A stretch of DNA of 64,000 nt from Verrucomicrobiota bacterium (lineage in GTDB: Bacteria; Auribacterota; JABMQX01; JAFGEW01): the NCBI GenBank assembly GCA_016931415.1, contig JAFGEW010000016.1, forward strand, positions 1 through 64,000, read 5' to 3'. Shown here piece after piece: positions 33,363 to 42,197 of the stretch; the first letter of the stretch is position 1, and the number at the start of each line of letters is the position of its first letter. The notes below the pieces were generated by a model, which was not told where the DNA came from, ran no database searches, and saw only the letters and a program-made list of their open reading frames with translations. The position numbers and the translations under genes were made by a program.

Positions 33363-34023
33363 TGGCGTCCTCGGTGCACACCGCAGCCCGGCCCACCTCG
33401 AGGCAGTAGCGGGCCTCTTCGTTGAGTTCATGTGGGCTGATCGAGGCAAGTGCTTGCCGGGCCTGCTCGCCGCCGATCTCGGCGATTGCACCGATGCAGT
33501 TGCACTGCATCCAGCTTTCGCGACACAGGTGGCGCACCAGGAACGGGATCGCTTTCGGATTCCCGAGCCGTCCGAGAGCCTCGGCAGCAGCCGCCGCAAC
33601 GTTGACGTTGTTGTCGTCAAGGGTTTCCGCGAGTGGAAGGAAAGCATCCTCGCCGCCTATTTCGATCAAGAAACCGAGAATGTCCGAAGCGAACTTGCGC
33701 ACGTCATGGTTGCTGTCCTTCAGAAGCATGATGATCGCATCGAGATCGGAATCACCGACCTTCTCAAGGACTTCAATCGCGTAGTTGCGCACACGTGCAT
33801 CGTCCGAGTAGAGCAGGCTGATCGTCTGATGGCACACCTCCGCCCCGCCGATGGCAATGAGCGACTCGACAGCGGCTTCGCACACAGCCCGGGCCGGGTC
33901 GCTCAGGGCATGGATCAGCGCAGAAACAACGGATTCGTCGCCATGCTCGGAGAGGTCTTTGGCTGCATGCCGGCGCGCCGTTTCGTCTGCCGATGCAAGT
34001 TGCTCGAGCAGCTTATCCTTCAT
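33349..34023 (-). CDS. HEAT-repeat protein of the chemotaxis operon
   Basis: The 224-residue protein is an alpha-solenoid of about six HEAT/Armadillo-like repeats, visible as a 31-residue period (SALIHALSDPARAVCEAAVESL, then LLYSDDARVRNYAIEVL, then LLKDSNHDVRKFASDIL). Such solenoids are protein-binding scaffolds; relatives have been seen fused or next to CheR in other bacteria. GGAGG 8 bases upstream sets the start. It overlaps cheR by 14 bases, implying a linked function such as receptor or CheR docking. Confidence 0.82.
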   Translation of the reverse strand: MKDKLLEQLASADETARRHAAKDLSEHGDESVVSALIHALSDPARAVCEAAVESLIAIGGAEVCHQTISLLYSDDARVRNYAIEVLEKVGDSDLDAIIMLLKDSNHDVRKFASDILGFLIEIGGEDAFLPLAETLDDNNVNVAAAAAEALGRLGNPKAIPFLVRHLCRESWMQCNCIGAIAEIGGEQARQALASISPHELNEEARYCLEVGRAAVCTEDANGLA

Positions 34024-34071
34024 GGTTTGTTCCTCCGGTGCGTGTGTCACCCAAAGCAGACCGATGCCCGC

Positions 34072-34422
34072 TCAAGTGCTGCCGGCCAGCGCCCGAATGG
34101 CTTGTGCCTCGTCCTCGTAGATACGCAGGATCTGGTCCATCTTCGTGACCGACAGGATCCGCTTGAGCACGGGGGATGGGTTGAGGATGACCACCTCACC
34201 CTCGCGCATCTTGATTCGTTTGTGCAGCACGATGATGTTGCCGAGCACGAGACTCGGGGCGTGCCCGACCTCGGACATGTCGAGCACAAGACGGGTGTAC
34301 CCGTCGGCCTGCAGATCGGCGCAGAGCTGCTTGAGCGACTCGATCTGCTCTTTGTCGCCGACCGATAGCGCGGGATCAACGGTGACGACGGCCACGTTGT
34401 CCGTCTTCTTCACAGCGTGCAT
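34072..34422 (-). CDS. STAS-domain protein (anti-sigma antagonist-like)
   Basis: The 116-residue protein is one STAS domain. VVTVDPALSVGDK leads into the strand-helix core RLVLDMSEVGHAPSLVLGNI, where the DMSEV-X-S segment matches the phosphorylatable serine region of SpoIIAA-like antagonists. It may partner an RsbW-like ATPase; one fused to a pseudo-receiver is encoded at 40,427. Its place between cheB and the HEAT gene suggests a signalling role tied to chemotaxis. AAGGAG 7 bases upstream supports the ATG. Confidence 0.85.
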   Translation of the reverse strand: MHAVKKTDNVAVVTVDPALSVGDKEQIESLKQLCADLQADGYTRLVLDMSEVGHAPSLVLGNIIVLHKRIKMREGEVVILNPSPVLKRILSVTKMDQILRIYEDEAQAIRALAGST

Positions 34423-34458
34423 GATGCATCTCCTTGCTGCGCGAAACTTGGCGTTCCT

Positions 34459-35541
34459 CTAATCCACGAGCGCGACGAGCTGGTCGGCCACACGGTCGGC
34501 GGGCAACACGAACTCGACTCCGCCCAGTTGGACGGCTTCGCGCGGCATGCCGTAGACAACAGCCGTCTCCTCCGACTCCGCGATAGTGCGCCCGCCTAGG
34601 CGGCGGAGCTTCGCCATCGACTCGGCACCGTCCTTGCCCATCCCGGTGAGCAGAACACCGACTGCATGTGAACCGAAGACGTCGATCACCGACTCCATCA
34701 TGACGTCCACCGACGGCTTGTGCAGCGTGCCGTATGGTTCCTTGCTGATGCGGATCACCCGCTCCCGCGTGACCGTCATGTGGCTGCCGCCCGGCGCCAG
34801 ATACGCGCACCCGTTGCTGACGTGGTCGCCGTCCTCGGCTTCCTTGACCGTCAGCGCACTCGACTGGTCCAGGCGCTCGGCAAATGTCCGCGTGAAGCCC
34901 TCGGGCATATGCTGCACGATCATCACTGGAGCGCGCAGATCGGCGGGCAGCCGCGGCACAATGCCCATGAGGGTCTGCGGCCCGCCCGTGGAGACCCCGA
35001 TGGCTACAGCGCGGTTGACCGGCCCCGTCGGCCGCACGGACGCCGTGGGCCATCCTGCTGTGACCGCGACAGGCTTGGGAACCTGAGCGGCCGCCCGGAT
35101 GCGTCCCTTGGCCAGGTTTTTCAGATCGGCCTTGGCCACCGCTTTCACCTTGGCGATGATCTCTGCGCGGGCGTTCTCGATATCCAGCGAGATCTGCCCG
35201 GACGGCTTCGGCACGAAGTCAACGGCCCCAAGGCTGAGCGCGCTGATCGTCACCGCCGCTCCGGCCTGGGTCAGCGAACTGACCATCAGCACGGGGACGG
35301 GCTGGTTGCGCATGATCTCGCGGAGCGTCGTGATGCCGTCCATGCCGGGCATCTCAACGTCGAGGGTGACCACATCGGGACGGAGTTGCTCGATCTTCCG
35401 GAGCGCGAAGCGCCCGTCCGGCGCCGTGCCAATGACCTCGATCGCCGGGTCGCTCGAGAGCAGTCGGGAGAGAGCCTTCCGCATGAACGACGAGTCGTCC
35501 ACGATGAGCACTCTAACCGGATCGCCCATACTTCCTCGCAT
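34459..35541 (-). CDS. cheB: Chemoreceptor glutamate methylesterase CheB
   Basis: The 360-residue protein has a receiver (IVDDSSFM, aspartate in TLDVEMPGMDG, KPSG) joined by a basic linker to the methylesterase. The catalytic triad is visible: serine in GVSTGGPQ, histidine in QHMPEGF and aspartate in LTGMGKDGA. It removes methyl groups from receptors and is activated by CheA. The start is uncertain: ATG 35541 has a poor ribosome site, while ATG 35529 has GAGGA only 3 to 4 bases upstream. A strongly structured leader lies upstream. Confidence 0.93.
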   Translation of the reverse strand: MRGSMGDPVRVLIVDDSSFMRKALSRLLSSDPAIEVIGTAPDGRFALRKIEQLRPDVVTLDVEMPGMDGITTLREIMRNQPVPVLMVSSLTQAGAAVTISALSLGAVDFVPKPSGQISLDIENARAEIIAKVKAVAKADLKNLAKGRIRAAAQVPKPVAVTAGWPTASVRPTGPVNRAVAIGVSTGGPQTLMGIVPRLPADLRAPVMIVQHMPEGFTRTFAERLDQSSALTVKEAEDGDHVSNGCAYLAPGGSHMTVTRERVIRISKEPYGTLHKPSVDVMMESVIDVFGSHAVGVLLTGMGKDGAESMAKLRRLGGRTIAESEETAVVYGMPREAVQLGGVEFVLPADRVADQLVALVD

Positions 35542-35593
35542 TCCATTGCGGGGTACGACCGCAGGTCCTCTGCCAACTGCCAGCTCTGCGTTT

Positions 35594-35649
35594 CAGACAC
35601 AAGGTCGTGGCAGCCGGGGTCCGTAAAGCCCCGGCTGCACACGTGTCTG
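35594..35649. other. Nested perfect stems in the MCP-cheB gap
   Basis: GCAGCCGGGG (35610-35619) pairs with CCCCGGCTGC (35629-35638) around a 9-base loop. CAGACAC (35594-35600) pairs with GTGTCTG (35643-35649) outside it. No T-run follows on either strand. In the minus-strand transcript it would lie about 50-110 bases before cheB, after the MCP gene. It could be a terminator/processing site or a leader element; no known riboswitch was recognised. Confidence 0.55.
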
Positions 35650-35779
35650 CCATGCTTCGCACCACGTCCCGCCCAAGTAGCCTGCTCCGACGCACCTGCC
35701 GGAGCGGACGGCACTGAACAGAGACGCAGGTCTCGGGACGGCGTCGTCCATGACGGCGGTAGTTGGTGCTCCTGCCTAC

Positions 35780-38554
35780 CTACTTCGTCAGTTCGCCAGC
35801 GAGCTGGTCGAGCGCTTGGGCCTCTTTGGACAGGTTCTGGGTCGCCTGTAGCGCCTGGCGTGCACCGGCTTCGGTCTCCTGGGCCACGCTCGAGACGTTC
35901 TCGACAGCCTTGGCGATCTGTTGCGCGCCCGTCGACTGCTGCTCCATGGCCACCTTGACCTCCTGGCTGACCCGGTTGATTTGGTCCATGGCCTTGGCCA
36001 CCTCGCCTGCGCCACGCTGCTGCTCATCCATCGCCGTGGCCACTTCGTGGCTGATCTTGTTCAAGTTGTCCATGGCGCGCGCGATCTCGCGCATCCCACG
36101 CATCTGCTCGTCGGTAGCCGAGCCGATCTCCTGCGACATCATCGCGGTTTCCTCGATGGCGCTGACCACTTGAGCGATTATCTCGGCCACCTGATTTGAC
36201 AGCGTCACGCCATGATCGGCCTTGGCCGTCGAGTCCTTGATGAGCCCAGTGATCTCCTTGGCCGCCTGCGCCGACTGCTCGGCCAGATGCTTCACCTCGT
36301 TGGCCACCACGGCAAAGCCACGGCCCGCCTCACCGGCACGCGCCGCTTCGATTGCCGCATTCAGGGCCAACAGGTTGGTCTGATCGGCGATGCCCGTGAT
36401 CACATCGATGATATCGTTGATCTTCGAGGCGCTCCCGGCTATCGCCTTCATGCCCTCAACGGTGTCGTTCACCGCCTGGCGGCCGTTCTGTGCCATCTGG
36501 GTGGCATTGCGCGACAGCTCGCTGGCCTTCTTGGCGCTCTGCGCCACCTGCTCGACACTTTTGCTGAGTTCCTCGACCGAAGCGGTGGTCTCGGCCACGG
36601 CGCTCGACTGAGACTCGACGTTCTTGGCCACCTGGCCGATGTTGGCCGTCATCTGCTCGACGGCCGCGGTGGTCTGCGTGACCGACGCCGCCTGCCCCTC
36701 GATGTTGCGCGCCACCTCGACGATACTCGAGTTGAGCTCCTGGACGGCTGAGGCCGCTTCGGTCGCCGACGAGGCCAGCTCCTCAGCGCCCCGGCGCGAC
36801 TGCTCGGCGTTGGCGCTCAGTTCTTCGGCGCCGGTGCTGAGCTGGGCCGAGGTTTGCTGCACCTGCTTCTGCGCGGCCACATCGCGCACGGTGTCGCGGA
36901 AGATCTCCATGCAGCCGATCGCCTCGCCCTCCAGGTCTTTGAGCACCGAGCACGACACAATGCCCGGCACTTCTTCGCCCTGGCGTGTGCGCACGCTGAC
37001 CTTGCGGCCCACGATCGGCTTCTGGGTCGAGAGCACTTCCTTGAACGTGCACTGGGCCGTGCCGCACAGGTCGGTGCGGCACACGTCGGCGCACGTCATC
37101 TTGCCCACCACTTCGTCACGCTTGTAGCCGAGCGCCCCGAGCGCCGCCTCGTTGATGTAGGTAATCTTGAGCTGTGTATCCGTGGTGAAGAACGGATCGC
37201 TGACACCCTTGATGACCGACTCACCCCGGCCAATCACGCCGTTGAGCATGTCGCTGAGCGCCTGGGCCAACTCGCCAATCTCGTCGCGCGATTGCACCTC
37301 GATGCGCTGCTTGAGATCGCCGGCAGCCATCGCTTTGGCCACCTGCGTGATGCGCTTGGCGGGGCCGGCGATGCCACTGGCCACGAAGTAGCCGAGGCCT
37401 GTGGCGAGCACCACGACAACGAGACCGATGCCGACGACCCACCATGTCATACGGCCCATGGCTGCCGCCACTTTGAGGCGCGCGTCCTGGAAATCGTCTT
37501 CATAGACCCCGGCCCCGATGACCCAGTCCCATGGCTCGAAGTAGGTTACGGCGGCGAGCTTCATACGCGCCGTGTTCTCGCCGACGTTCTTCCACGGATA
37601 GCGCTCGAAGACCACTTCACCGTCCCCGGTCTTAAGTCCTCGTTCCACAATCGACTGGATGAAAAGGCGGCCATCGGAATCTTTTGCATCCCAGATGTTT
37701 TCGCCGTCTCGCTCACCGCGGTAGGAGATGATGTAGTGGCCCTTCTGGTCGCCTTGGCCACCAAGAACATAGATGTAGCCGGTCTTGCCTACGACGATAT
37801 CCATGATGCCCTGGCGCAGGCTCTCAACGCTTTCCTGCTTGACGCCAACATAGAGCACACCGACGACGTTCTGCCGGGCGGCGTCCCAGATCGGCTCATA
37901 GGCGGTGACGTACCACGCGTTGACCACGTAGGCACGGCCACGGTACGTCTCGCCGCGCAGCACGGCGGAGATGACGGGGTTCGGCGTCCCGTCGGGGTTC
38001 GTCCGCGGGATGTAGGTGCCGACGGCGCGCGTGCCGTCGAGCGTTCTGACGTTGGTGGCGACTCGCAGCATGTCACCGTCTCCATTCATCCGTTGGAAGA
38101 TGGTGCAAGTTCCGCCAACAAGATCCTTGACGTGATCGACCACCGGCACGGACTGATCGAAGCTCGTGCTCTGGCCGAGCCACTGCCCGCCCACGAGCAT
38201 CTTGGGCAGGGTGATCTGGCGCGCGGTCTTGGCTTTGTCGTACTGGTTGATGACGGACCACGAAGCCGTCTCTTCGGACAATGTGACGTTCCCGGTGCGT
38301 TGCAGTGCGTCGCGGCTCACCTCGAGCGCGCTATCGACCTGCTGCTGCACGACCTCGGCGTGGGCGCGACACATCAGGTAGACGTCCCGAGCAATCTTGG
38401 ATGTCTCGCTTTCCGCGAACTTGTCCAGTTCCTTGCCAACTTCGCGGCCCAGAACCCCCTTCTGCATCACGACGACAGAGACGATCGCCGCCGCCGTCAG
38501 CAGCACCAGGCCTATGCCCAGCCCGCTGATCTTCTTCTTGAGATCGAGCTTCAT
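35780..38554 (-). CDS. Methyl-accepting chemotaxis protein with Cache and cysteine-rich PAS domains
   Basis: The 924-residue receptor has an N-terminal transmembrane helix ([20 protein letters not shown]), a periplasmic Cache-type region of about 330 residues ending in [17 protein letters not shown], a second helix ([20 protein letters not shown]), HAMP, a PAS domain near 470-570 and the MCP signalling hairpin whose tip has [19 protein letters not shown]. The PAS has four cysteines spaced CADVC-x4-C-x4-C. The periplasmic Cache would sense small molecules and the PAS an internal signal. GGAGGG 9 bases upstream sets the ATG. Second gene of the chemotaxis operon. Confidence 0.93.
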   Translation of the reverse strand: MKLDLKKKISGLGIGLVLLTAAAIVSVVVMQKGVLGREVGKELDKFAESETSKIARDVYLMCRAHAEVVQQQVDSALEVSRDALQRTGNVTLSEETASWSVINQYDKAKTARQITLPKMLVGGQWLGQSTSFDQSVPVVDHVKDLVGGTCTIFQRMNGDGDMLRVATNVRTLDGTRAVGTYIPRTNPDGTPNPVISAVLRGETYRGRAYVVNAWYVTAYEPIWDAARQNVVGVLYVGVKQESVESLRQGIMDIVVGKTGYIYVLGGQGDQKGHYIISYRGERDGENIWDAKDSDGRLFIQSIVERGLKTGDGEVVFERYPWKNVGENTARMKLAAVTYFEPWDWVIGAGVYEDDFQDARLKVAAAMGRMTWWVVGIGLVVVVLATGLGYFVASGIAGPAKRITQVAKAMAAGDLKQRIEVQSRDEIGELAQALSDMLNGVIGRGESVIKGVSDPFFTTDTQLKITYINEAALGALGYKRDEVVGKMTCADVCRTDLCGTAQCTFKEVLSTQKPIVGRKVSVRTRQGEEVPGIVSCSVLKDLEGEAIGCMEIFRDTVRDVAAQKQVQQTSAQLSTGAEELSANAEQSRRGAEELASSATEAASAVQELNSSIVEVARNIEGQAASVTQTTAAVEQMTANIGQVAKNVESQSSAVAETTASVEELSKSVEQVAQSAKKASELSRNATQMAQNGRQAVNDTVEGMKAIAGSASKINDIIDVITGIADQTNLLALNAAIEAARAGEAGRGFAVVANEVKHLAEQSAQAAKEITGLIKDSTAKADHGVTLSNQVAEIIAQVVSAIEETAMMSQEIGSATDEQMRGMREIARAMDNLNKISHEVATAMDEQQRGAGEVAKAMDQINRVSQEVKVAMEQQSTGAQQIAKAVENVSSVAQETEAGARQALQATQNLSKEAQALDQLAGELTK

Positions 38555-38645
38555 GGCGCGTTGCCCTCCACTGATGGTAGTGTCTTGGTAGATGCGCTCC
38601 GGTCGACAACAGCGGCAGGTCTGCTGCACCGGGATCGCCGATCGC

Positions 38646-39125
38646 TCACGCAACCGTGCCGAGTGTACCGAGCTCTTCGGCGCTCAGGATGCTGTCCAGA
38701 TCGAGCAGCAGCATGAGCCGCTCGCCGATCTTGCCCACGCCGGTGAGAAACCGCTGGTTGACCCCGGAGCTGATCGTGGCCGGCACTTCGTCAATCGCTT
38801 CGGCCGACAGGTTCAGCACTTCGGAAACCGAATCAACGATGACGCCGATGGTGCGCCCGCCGATGTCTACGACGATGATGCGCTGCTGCTTTTCGTCGCC
38901 GGCCGGCTCGATGTCGAAGCGCTTCCGCAGGTCGATGATGGGCACCACGGTGCCGCGCAGGTTGATTAGCCCCTCGACGAACGGCGGAGCTTTCGGCACG
39001 TGCGTGATCTCGGTGAGACGGTTGATCTCGCGCACCTTGTTGATGTCAACGCCGTATTCCTCGGATCCCAGCGTGAACGTGACAAGCTGCGATTCGCACG
39101 CTAAGGTCTGTCCTCTCGTCTGCAT
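38646..39125 (-). CDS. cheW: Chemotaxis coupling protein CheW
   Basis: The 159-residue protein is a single CheW domain: [38 protein letters not shown] and the final VSEVL-containing half. It couples the receptor to CheA. It is the first gene of the operon and is followed at about 90 bases by the MCP. GGGAGG lies 12 bases before the ATG. CheA itself is nearly 7 kb away at the other end. Confidence 0.93.
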   Translation of the reverse strand: MQTRGQTLACESQLVTFTLGSEEYGVDINKVREINRLTEITHVPKAPPFVEGLINLRGTVVPIIDLRKRFDIEPAGDEKQQRIIVVDIGGRTIGVIVDSVSEVLNLSAEAIDEVPATISSGVNQRFLTGVGKIGERLMLLLDLDSILSAEELGTLGTVA

Positions 39126-39600
39126 GGCACACCGATGCCTCCCTGGTTGATTGCCTGATTAGGGGCGGACCGGGTCTCTCTGGCCGACGACCAGACCTTA
39201 CGCTAGGCCCTTCGTCCCCGCGCCCTCCGCCCTGGAGGAGGATGCGGAAAAACCGACGGATCGCCAAGCACGCCACGTGCGTCGTGGCGGGTGCGAGACG
39301 ATCTCCCCGCGGCCGCTCTGTGGAACGCAACAGGCGCAGAGAACCACTGCGGCCAGCGTGCATGCCGTAAGCAGAACGCTTGCCAAACCGCCTGCGGCAG
39401 CCTGCCCGGAACACGGCCCACGCCAGGCCTTGGGGGATCGGAACATCTTGCCGCAGCATGCGCCGCCGAGGACTACTTGTGTTGCTCTCCAATGAAGATG
39501 GAATCCCAGGACGGAGATGCGACGCCGGTGTTGCGCGCACAACTCGAAGTGCCTAGGATGGGACCCGGTCGTCTATAAGGGCGAAGACGGGCACCGCACA
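39126..39600. other. 475-base gap between divergent cheW and ispD
   Basis: No solid gene is seen. A minus-strand frame from ATG 39446 to 39198 encodes a short hydrophobic segment (SVLLTACTLAAVVLCACC), but it lacks a ribosome-binding site and its codon use is irregular. I found no convincing sigma-70, sigma-54 or sigma-28 promoter for cheW. This leaves the promoter of the whole chemotaxis operon unidentified. Confidence 0.4.
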
Positions 39601-40326
39601 ATGAGTGATGACATGCCAGGGAAACGGTCGGTGGTTGGTCTTGTGGCGGCCGCCGGGTCGGGATCTCGTTTCGGACCGGCGCGCGGCGTGCCGAAGCAGT
39701 TCCTCGACTTGGGCGGCGAGCCGGTGCTTGTGCGCTCGGTGCGCGCTCTGCTGGCGTGCGAGGCGGTCTCGCGCGTCGTATGCGCCGTAGCAGACGAATG
39801 GCTGGACCGCGCATCAGGCATCATCGAAGGCGCGGGCCTGAGCGCGCTGGTGCGGCTCGTCGCGGGCGGAAGCGTCCGCCAAGAGACCGTGCGTCTGCTG
39901 CTCGAGGCAGCGGCCGAGCCGGAGCCGCCCGACGTGGTTCTCATCCACGACGCGGCGCGGCCCTTTGTGCCGGCCACCGTCGTCGAGGCGGCCACCGAGG
40001 CGGCGAGAGAGACCGGCGCGGCCGTCGTCGCCGCGCCAACGACGGACACGATCGCCTCGGAGCAGGACGGATTCCTTGCGCGGGTGCTGTGTCGGACCAG
40101 ACTGGTCAACATTCGAACACCGCAAGCGTTTCGTTTTGACCTGATCCGGGAGGCACACGCCCGGGCGTTCGCCGACGGCTTAGAGAACATGACGGATGAC
40201 TCGGCCCTCGTGTTGCGGTTGGGCCAGCGCGTCGCCGTGGTAATGGGTCCCGCGACGAACATCAAGATCACGACCCCCCTCGATCTCGAGCTGGCGCGCC
40301 TCCTGATCGCCGGTGCGGACCGCTAA
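39601..40326 (+). CDS. ispD: 2-C-methyl-D-erythritol 4-phosphate cytidylyltransferase
   Basis: The 241-residue enzyme joins CTP and MEP to CDP-ME in the non-mevalonate isoprenoid pathway. AAAGSGSRFG is the nucleotide-binding loop, PKQFLDL the conserved lysine segment and VLIHDAARPFV the family signature. TPQAFRF and TDD (binding the methylerythritol moiety) follow. The ATG at 39601 has only a weak ribosome site; ATG 39613 is possible. No other MEP gene is nearby. A strong hairpin ends the gene. Confidence 0.94.
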   Translation: MSDDMPGKRSVVGLVAAAGSGSRFGPARGVPKQFLDLGGEPVLVRSVRALLACEAVSRVVCAVADEWLDRASGIIEGAGLSALVRLVAGGSVRQETVRLLLEAAAEPEPPDVVLIHDAARPFVPATVVEAATEAARETGAAVVAAPTTDTIASEQDGFLARVLCRTRLVNIRTPQAFRFDLIREAHARAFADGLENMTDDSALVLRLGQRVAVVMGPATNIKITTPLDLELARLLIAGADR

Positions 40327-40335
40327 GCGGTCCGC
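40315..40335 (+). terminator. Hairpin overlapping the ispD stop codon
   Basis: GCGGACCGC (40315-40323) and GCGGTCCGC (40327-40335) form a perfect 9-bp stem whose three-base loop is the TAA stop codon itself. A pyrimidine-rich CTCTTG follows. It could terminate or stabilise the ispD transcript. Confidence 0.55.
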
Positions 40336-40426
40336 CAAGTCTCTTGCCATTGCGCCCCCGACTCGGCACAGAACTTGGTAGCCTGTGCATGGAGTCTGTC
40401 CCAGCGGGATCCCAAAGGCCTGTGCA

Positions 40427-41284
40427 GTGCCACAGACAGAGCAGACCTCAGAGAAGACGCTTGTCGTCGTCGCGCCACCCGGCGCTGAACGTTCGATCTG
40501 GGAGGCGGCTCTTGCCGCCGGCGGCTGGGCCGTGGTGTGCTTCGACGCGGCGGGTCCGGCCATCCGGCGGTTGAACCATGGCCAGCCGGACGTGCTGGTG
40601 GCTGAGATTGGGCTGCGTCCGGCGGGTGGCCTGGAGTTACTGCGGCTCGTCAAGGCTAAGTGGCCTGGTGTTCACGTCATCTGCACGGCCGGGCAGCATC
40701 GGATCGCCGACGTGCTCGAGTGTCTGCGCGGGGGCGCAGCCGACTACCTGTGCCAACCGGTCGAGGCGGACCAGCTTGTCGCTGCCGTCGAGGAGACTTG
40801 CCGGGCCAAGCCCGACGAGGAGCGAATCCAAATCGAGATGGGAGAGAAGGGCTGGATTCAGCTCCGCATGCCGTCGTCCGAGCACTCGATGCAACGACTC
40901 GACAAGTTTTTCAGGACGCTCTACTTGACAGAGGTGGCGCCCGACACGCTTGAAGAGATCAGCCTCTGTTTTACTGAGATCGTAAGAAACGCCATCGAGT
41001 GGGGACATCGCTTCGATATCAGCAAACGGATTCTGATCAGCCACATGCTGTTTCAGGACGAGATTGTCTTCAAGGTCGAGGACACCGGTCAGGGATTCGA
41101 GATGGACCGGGTGTTCGCGCCGGCCGACGACCTGATGGCCATGGAGAGCGAGCGTGAGATCGCCGGCAAGCGCCCCGGCGGGCTCGGTCTTACCATGGTG
41201 GCGGGACTGATGGACTCGGTCATCTACAACCGGGCGGGCAACATGCTCGTCATGTCGAAGAAGCTCTACGATGTCGTGGATTGA
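40427..41284 (+). CDS. Pseudo-receiver fused to RsbW-like ATPase domain
   Basis: Taken from GTG 40427 (AAAGG 8 bases upstream; GTG 40385 is the alternative), 285 residues. The first 120 form a CheY-like fold, but the phospho-acceptor aspartate is a glutamate (VAEIGLRPAGG, codon 40604-40606), so phosphorylation is not expected. Residues about 150-285 are a GHKL ATPase of the anti-sigma type: FTEIVRNAIEWGH, DTGQGF and RPGGLGLTMV. Anti-sigma kinases act on STAS proteins; one is encoded at 34,072. The start of the next gene overlaps its end by 14 bases. Confidence 0.78.
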   Translation: MPQTEQTSEKTLVVVAPPGAERSIWEAALAAGGWAVVCFDAAGPAIRRLNHGQPDVLVAEIGLRPAGGLELLRLVKAKWPGVHVICTAGQHRIADVLECLRGGAADYLCQPVEADQLVAAVEETCRAKPDEERIQIEMGEKGWIQLRMPSSEHSMQRLDKFFRTLYLTEVAPDTLEEISLCFTEIVRNAIEWGHRFDISKRILISHMLFQDEIVFKVEDTGQGFEMDRVFAPADDLMAMESEREIAGKRPGGLGLTMVAGLMDSVIYNRAGNMLVMSKKLYDVVD

Positions 41285-42197
41285 GACCCTGACCCAGCGC
41301 GAGCCGGGTTTGGGGCAGATCGTCGAGGCCATAGAAGCTGTCGGCTCGCTGCCGACGATTCCGGCGATCGCCCAGCGGGCCATGGAACTGGCCCGGGATG
41401 AGACCGCCTCGATGCAGCAGATCGCCGCGGTGGTCTCGCAGGATCAGGCGCTTGCCGCCGAAGTGCTCAAGACGGTCAACTCGGCCTACTACGGCCTGCG
41501 TCAGAGCGTGGGCACGCTGCCGCTGGCGCTCACGGTGCTGGGCGTACAAGAGATCATCGGCATCCTGCTCAGTGTCGCTATTGTCTCGGCGTTCCCCGAG
41601 CCAACGCGGAGCCGGCGTTTCGACCGCGAGGTGTTCTGGTACGCCTGCTCGCAACGGGCCTACGCCTCGAAACGGCTGGCGCATCTGACCGGTCTGGGGC
41701 GCTACGCGAGCGAGGCGTTTCTGGGCGGGCTTGTGCACGACATCGGCATCGTCGTGCTCGATCAGTACCTCCACAACAGGTTCGACGCAATGCTCGTCGA
41801 GTCTGAGACCCTGGGCCTCGATCTGCTCGACGCCGAATGGGCACACTTCAACACATCGCACGCCTCCATCGGCGCGTGGCTCGCCGAGGCGTGGGGCTTC
41901 CCCGACGCGCTCATCGAGGCGATCGCCTATCATCACGACCCCGCCCGTGCCTCGTGGGATCCGCCAATCACCGCGCTGGTTACCCTCGGCGAGTTCGTTC
42001 ACGACCTCCACGCGGCGCGCACCGAGGCGGACAAAGCGGTGCTGGCCCTCGAACGGAACGTGACGTGGACGCAGCTCATGTCCTTGGGGTCTCCTGTGAA
42101 ACGCGCGGGTTCTTTGGGCGAACTCATCGAGAAGATCGGCGCGGAGATCGAGTCGGCGCCCGAGCTTATCGGCCACGCGAAATCGGCGGCGCGCTGA
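41271..42197 (+). CDS. HDOD-domain signalling protein
   Basis: This 308-residue protein is a second HDOD domain (LPTIPAIAQRAMELARD, NSAYYGLRQSVGTLPLALTVLG, then LGGLVHDIGI) with a roughly 60-residue tail. The HD pair is retained. It is translationally coupled to the pseudo-receiver/ATPase gene, so the two may form a switch. Its last 32 bases overlap the convergent Maf gene tail to tail, so the two transcripts are antisense at their ends. Confidence 0.87.
   Translation: MSWIETLTQREPGLGQIVEAIEAVGSLPTIPAIAQRAMELARDETASMQQIAAVVSQDQALAAEVLKTVNSAYYGLRQSVGTLPLALTVLGVQEIIGILLSVAIVSAFPEPTRSRRFDREVFWYACSQRAYASKRLAHLTGLGRYASEAFLGGLVHDIGIVVLDQYLHNRFDAMLVESETLGLDLLDAEWAHFNTSHASIGAWLAEAWGFPDALIEAIAYHHDPARASWDPPITALVTLGEFVHDLHAARTEADKAVLALERNVTWTQLMSLGSPVKRAGSLGELIEKIGAEIESAPELIGHAKSAAR

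Noticed and set aside
35594-35649. c-di-GMP (GEMM) riboswitch
   Set aside because: The hairpin resembles parts of such leaders, but the conserved core and tetraloop are absent on both strands.
39198-39446. Minus-strand frame with a hydrophobic Cys-rich segment between cheW and ispD
   Set aside because: No ribosome site and irregular codon choice; not called as a gene.
40362-40378. CGGCAC-N5-TTGG as a sigma-54 promoter before the pseudo-receiver gene
   Set aside because: The -12 element is GG, not GC; only a weak resemblance.
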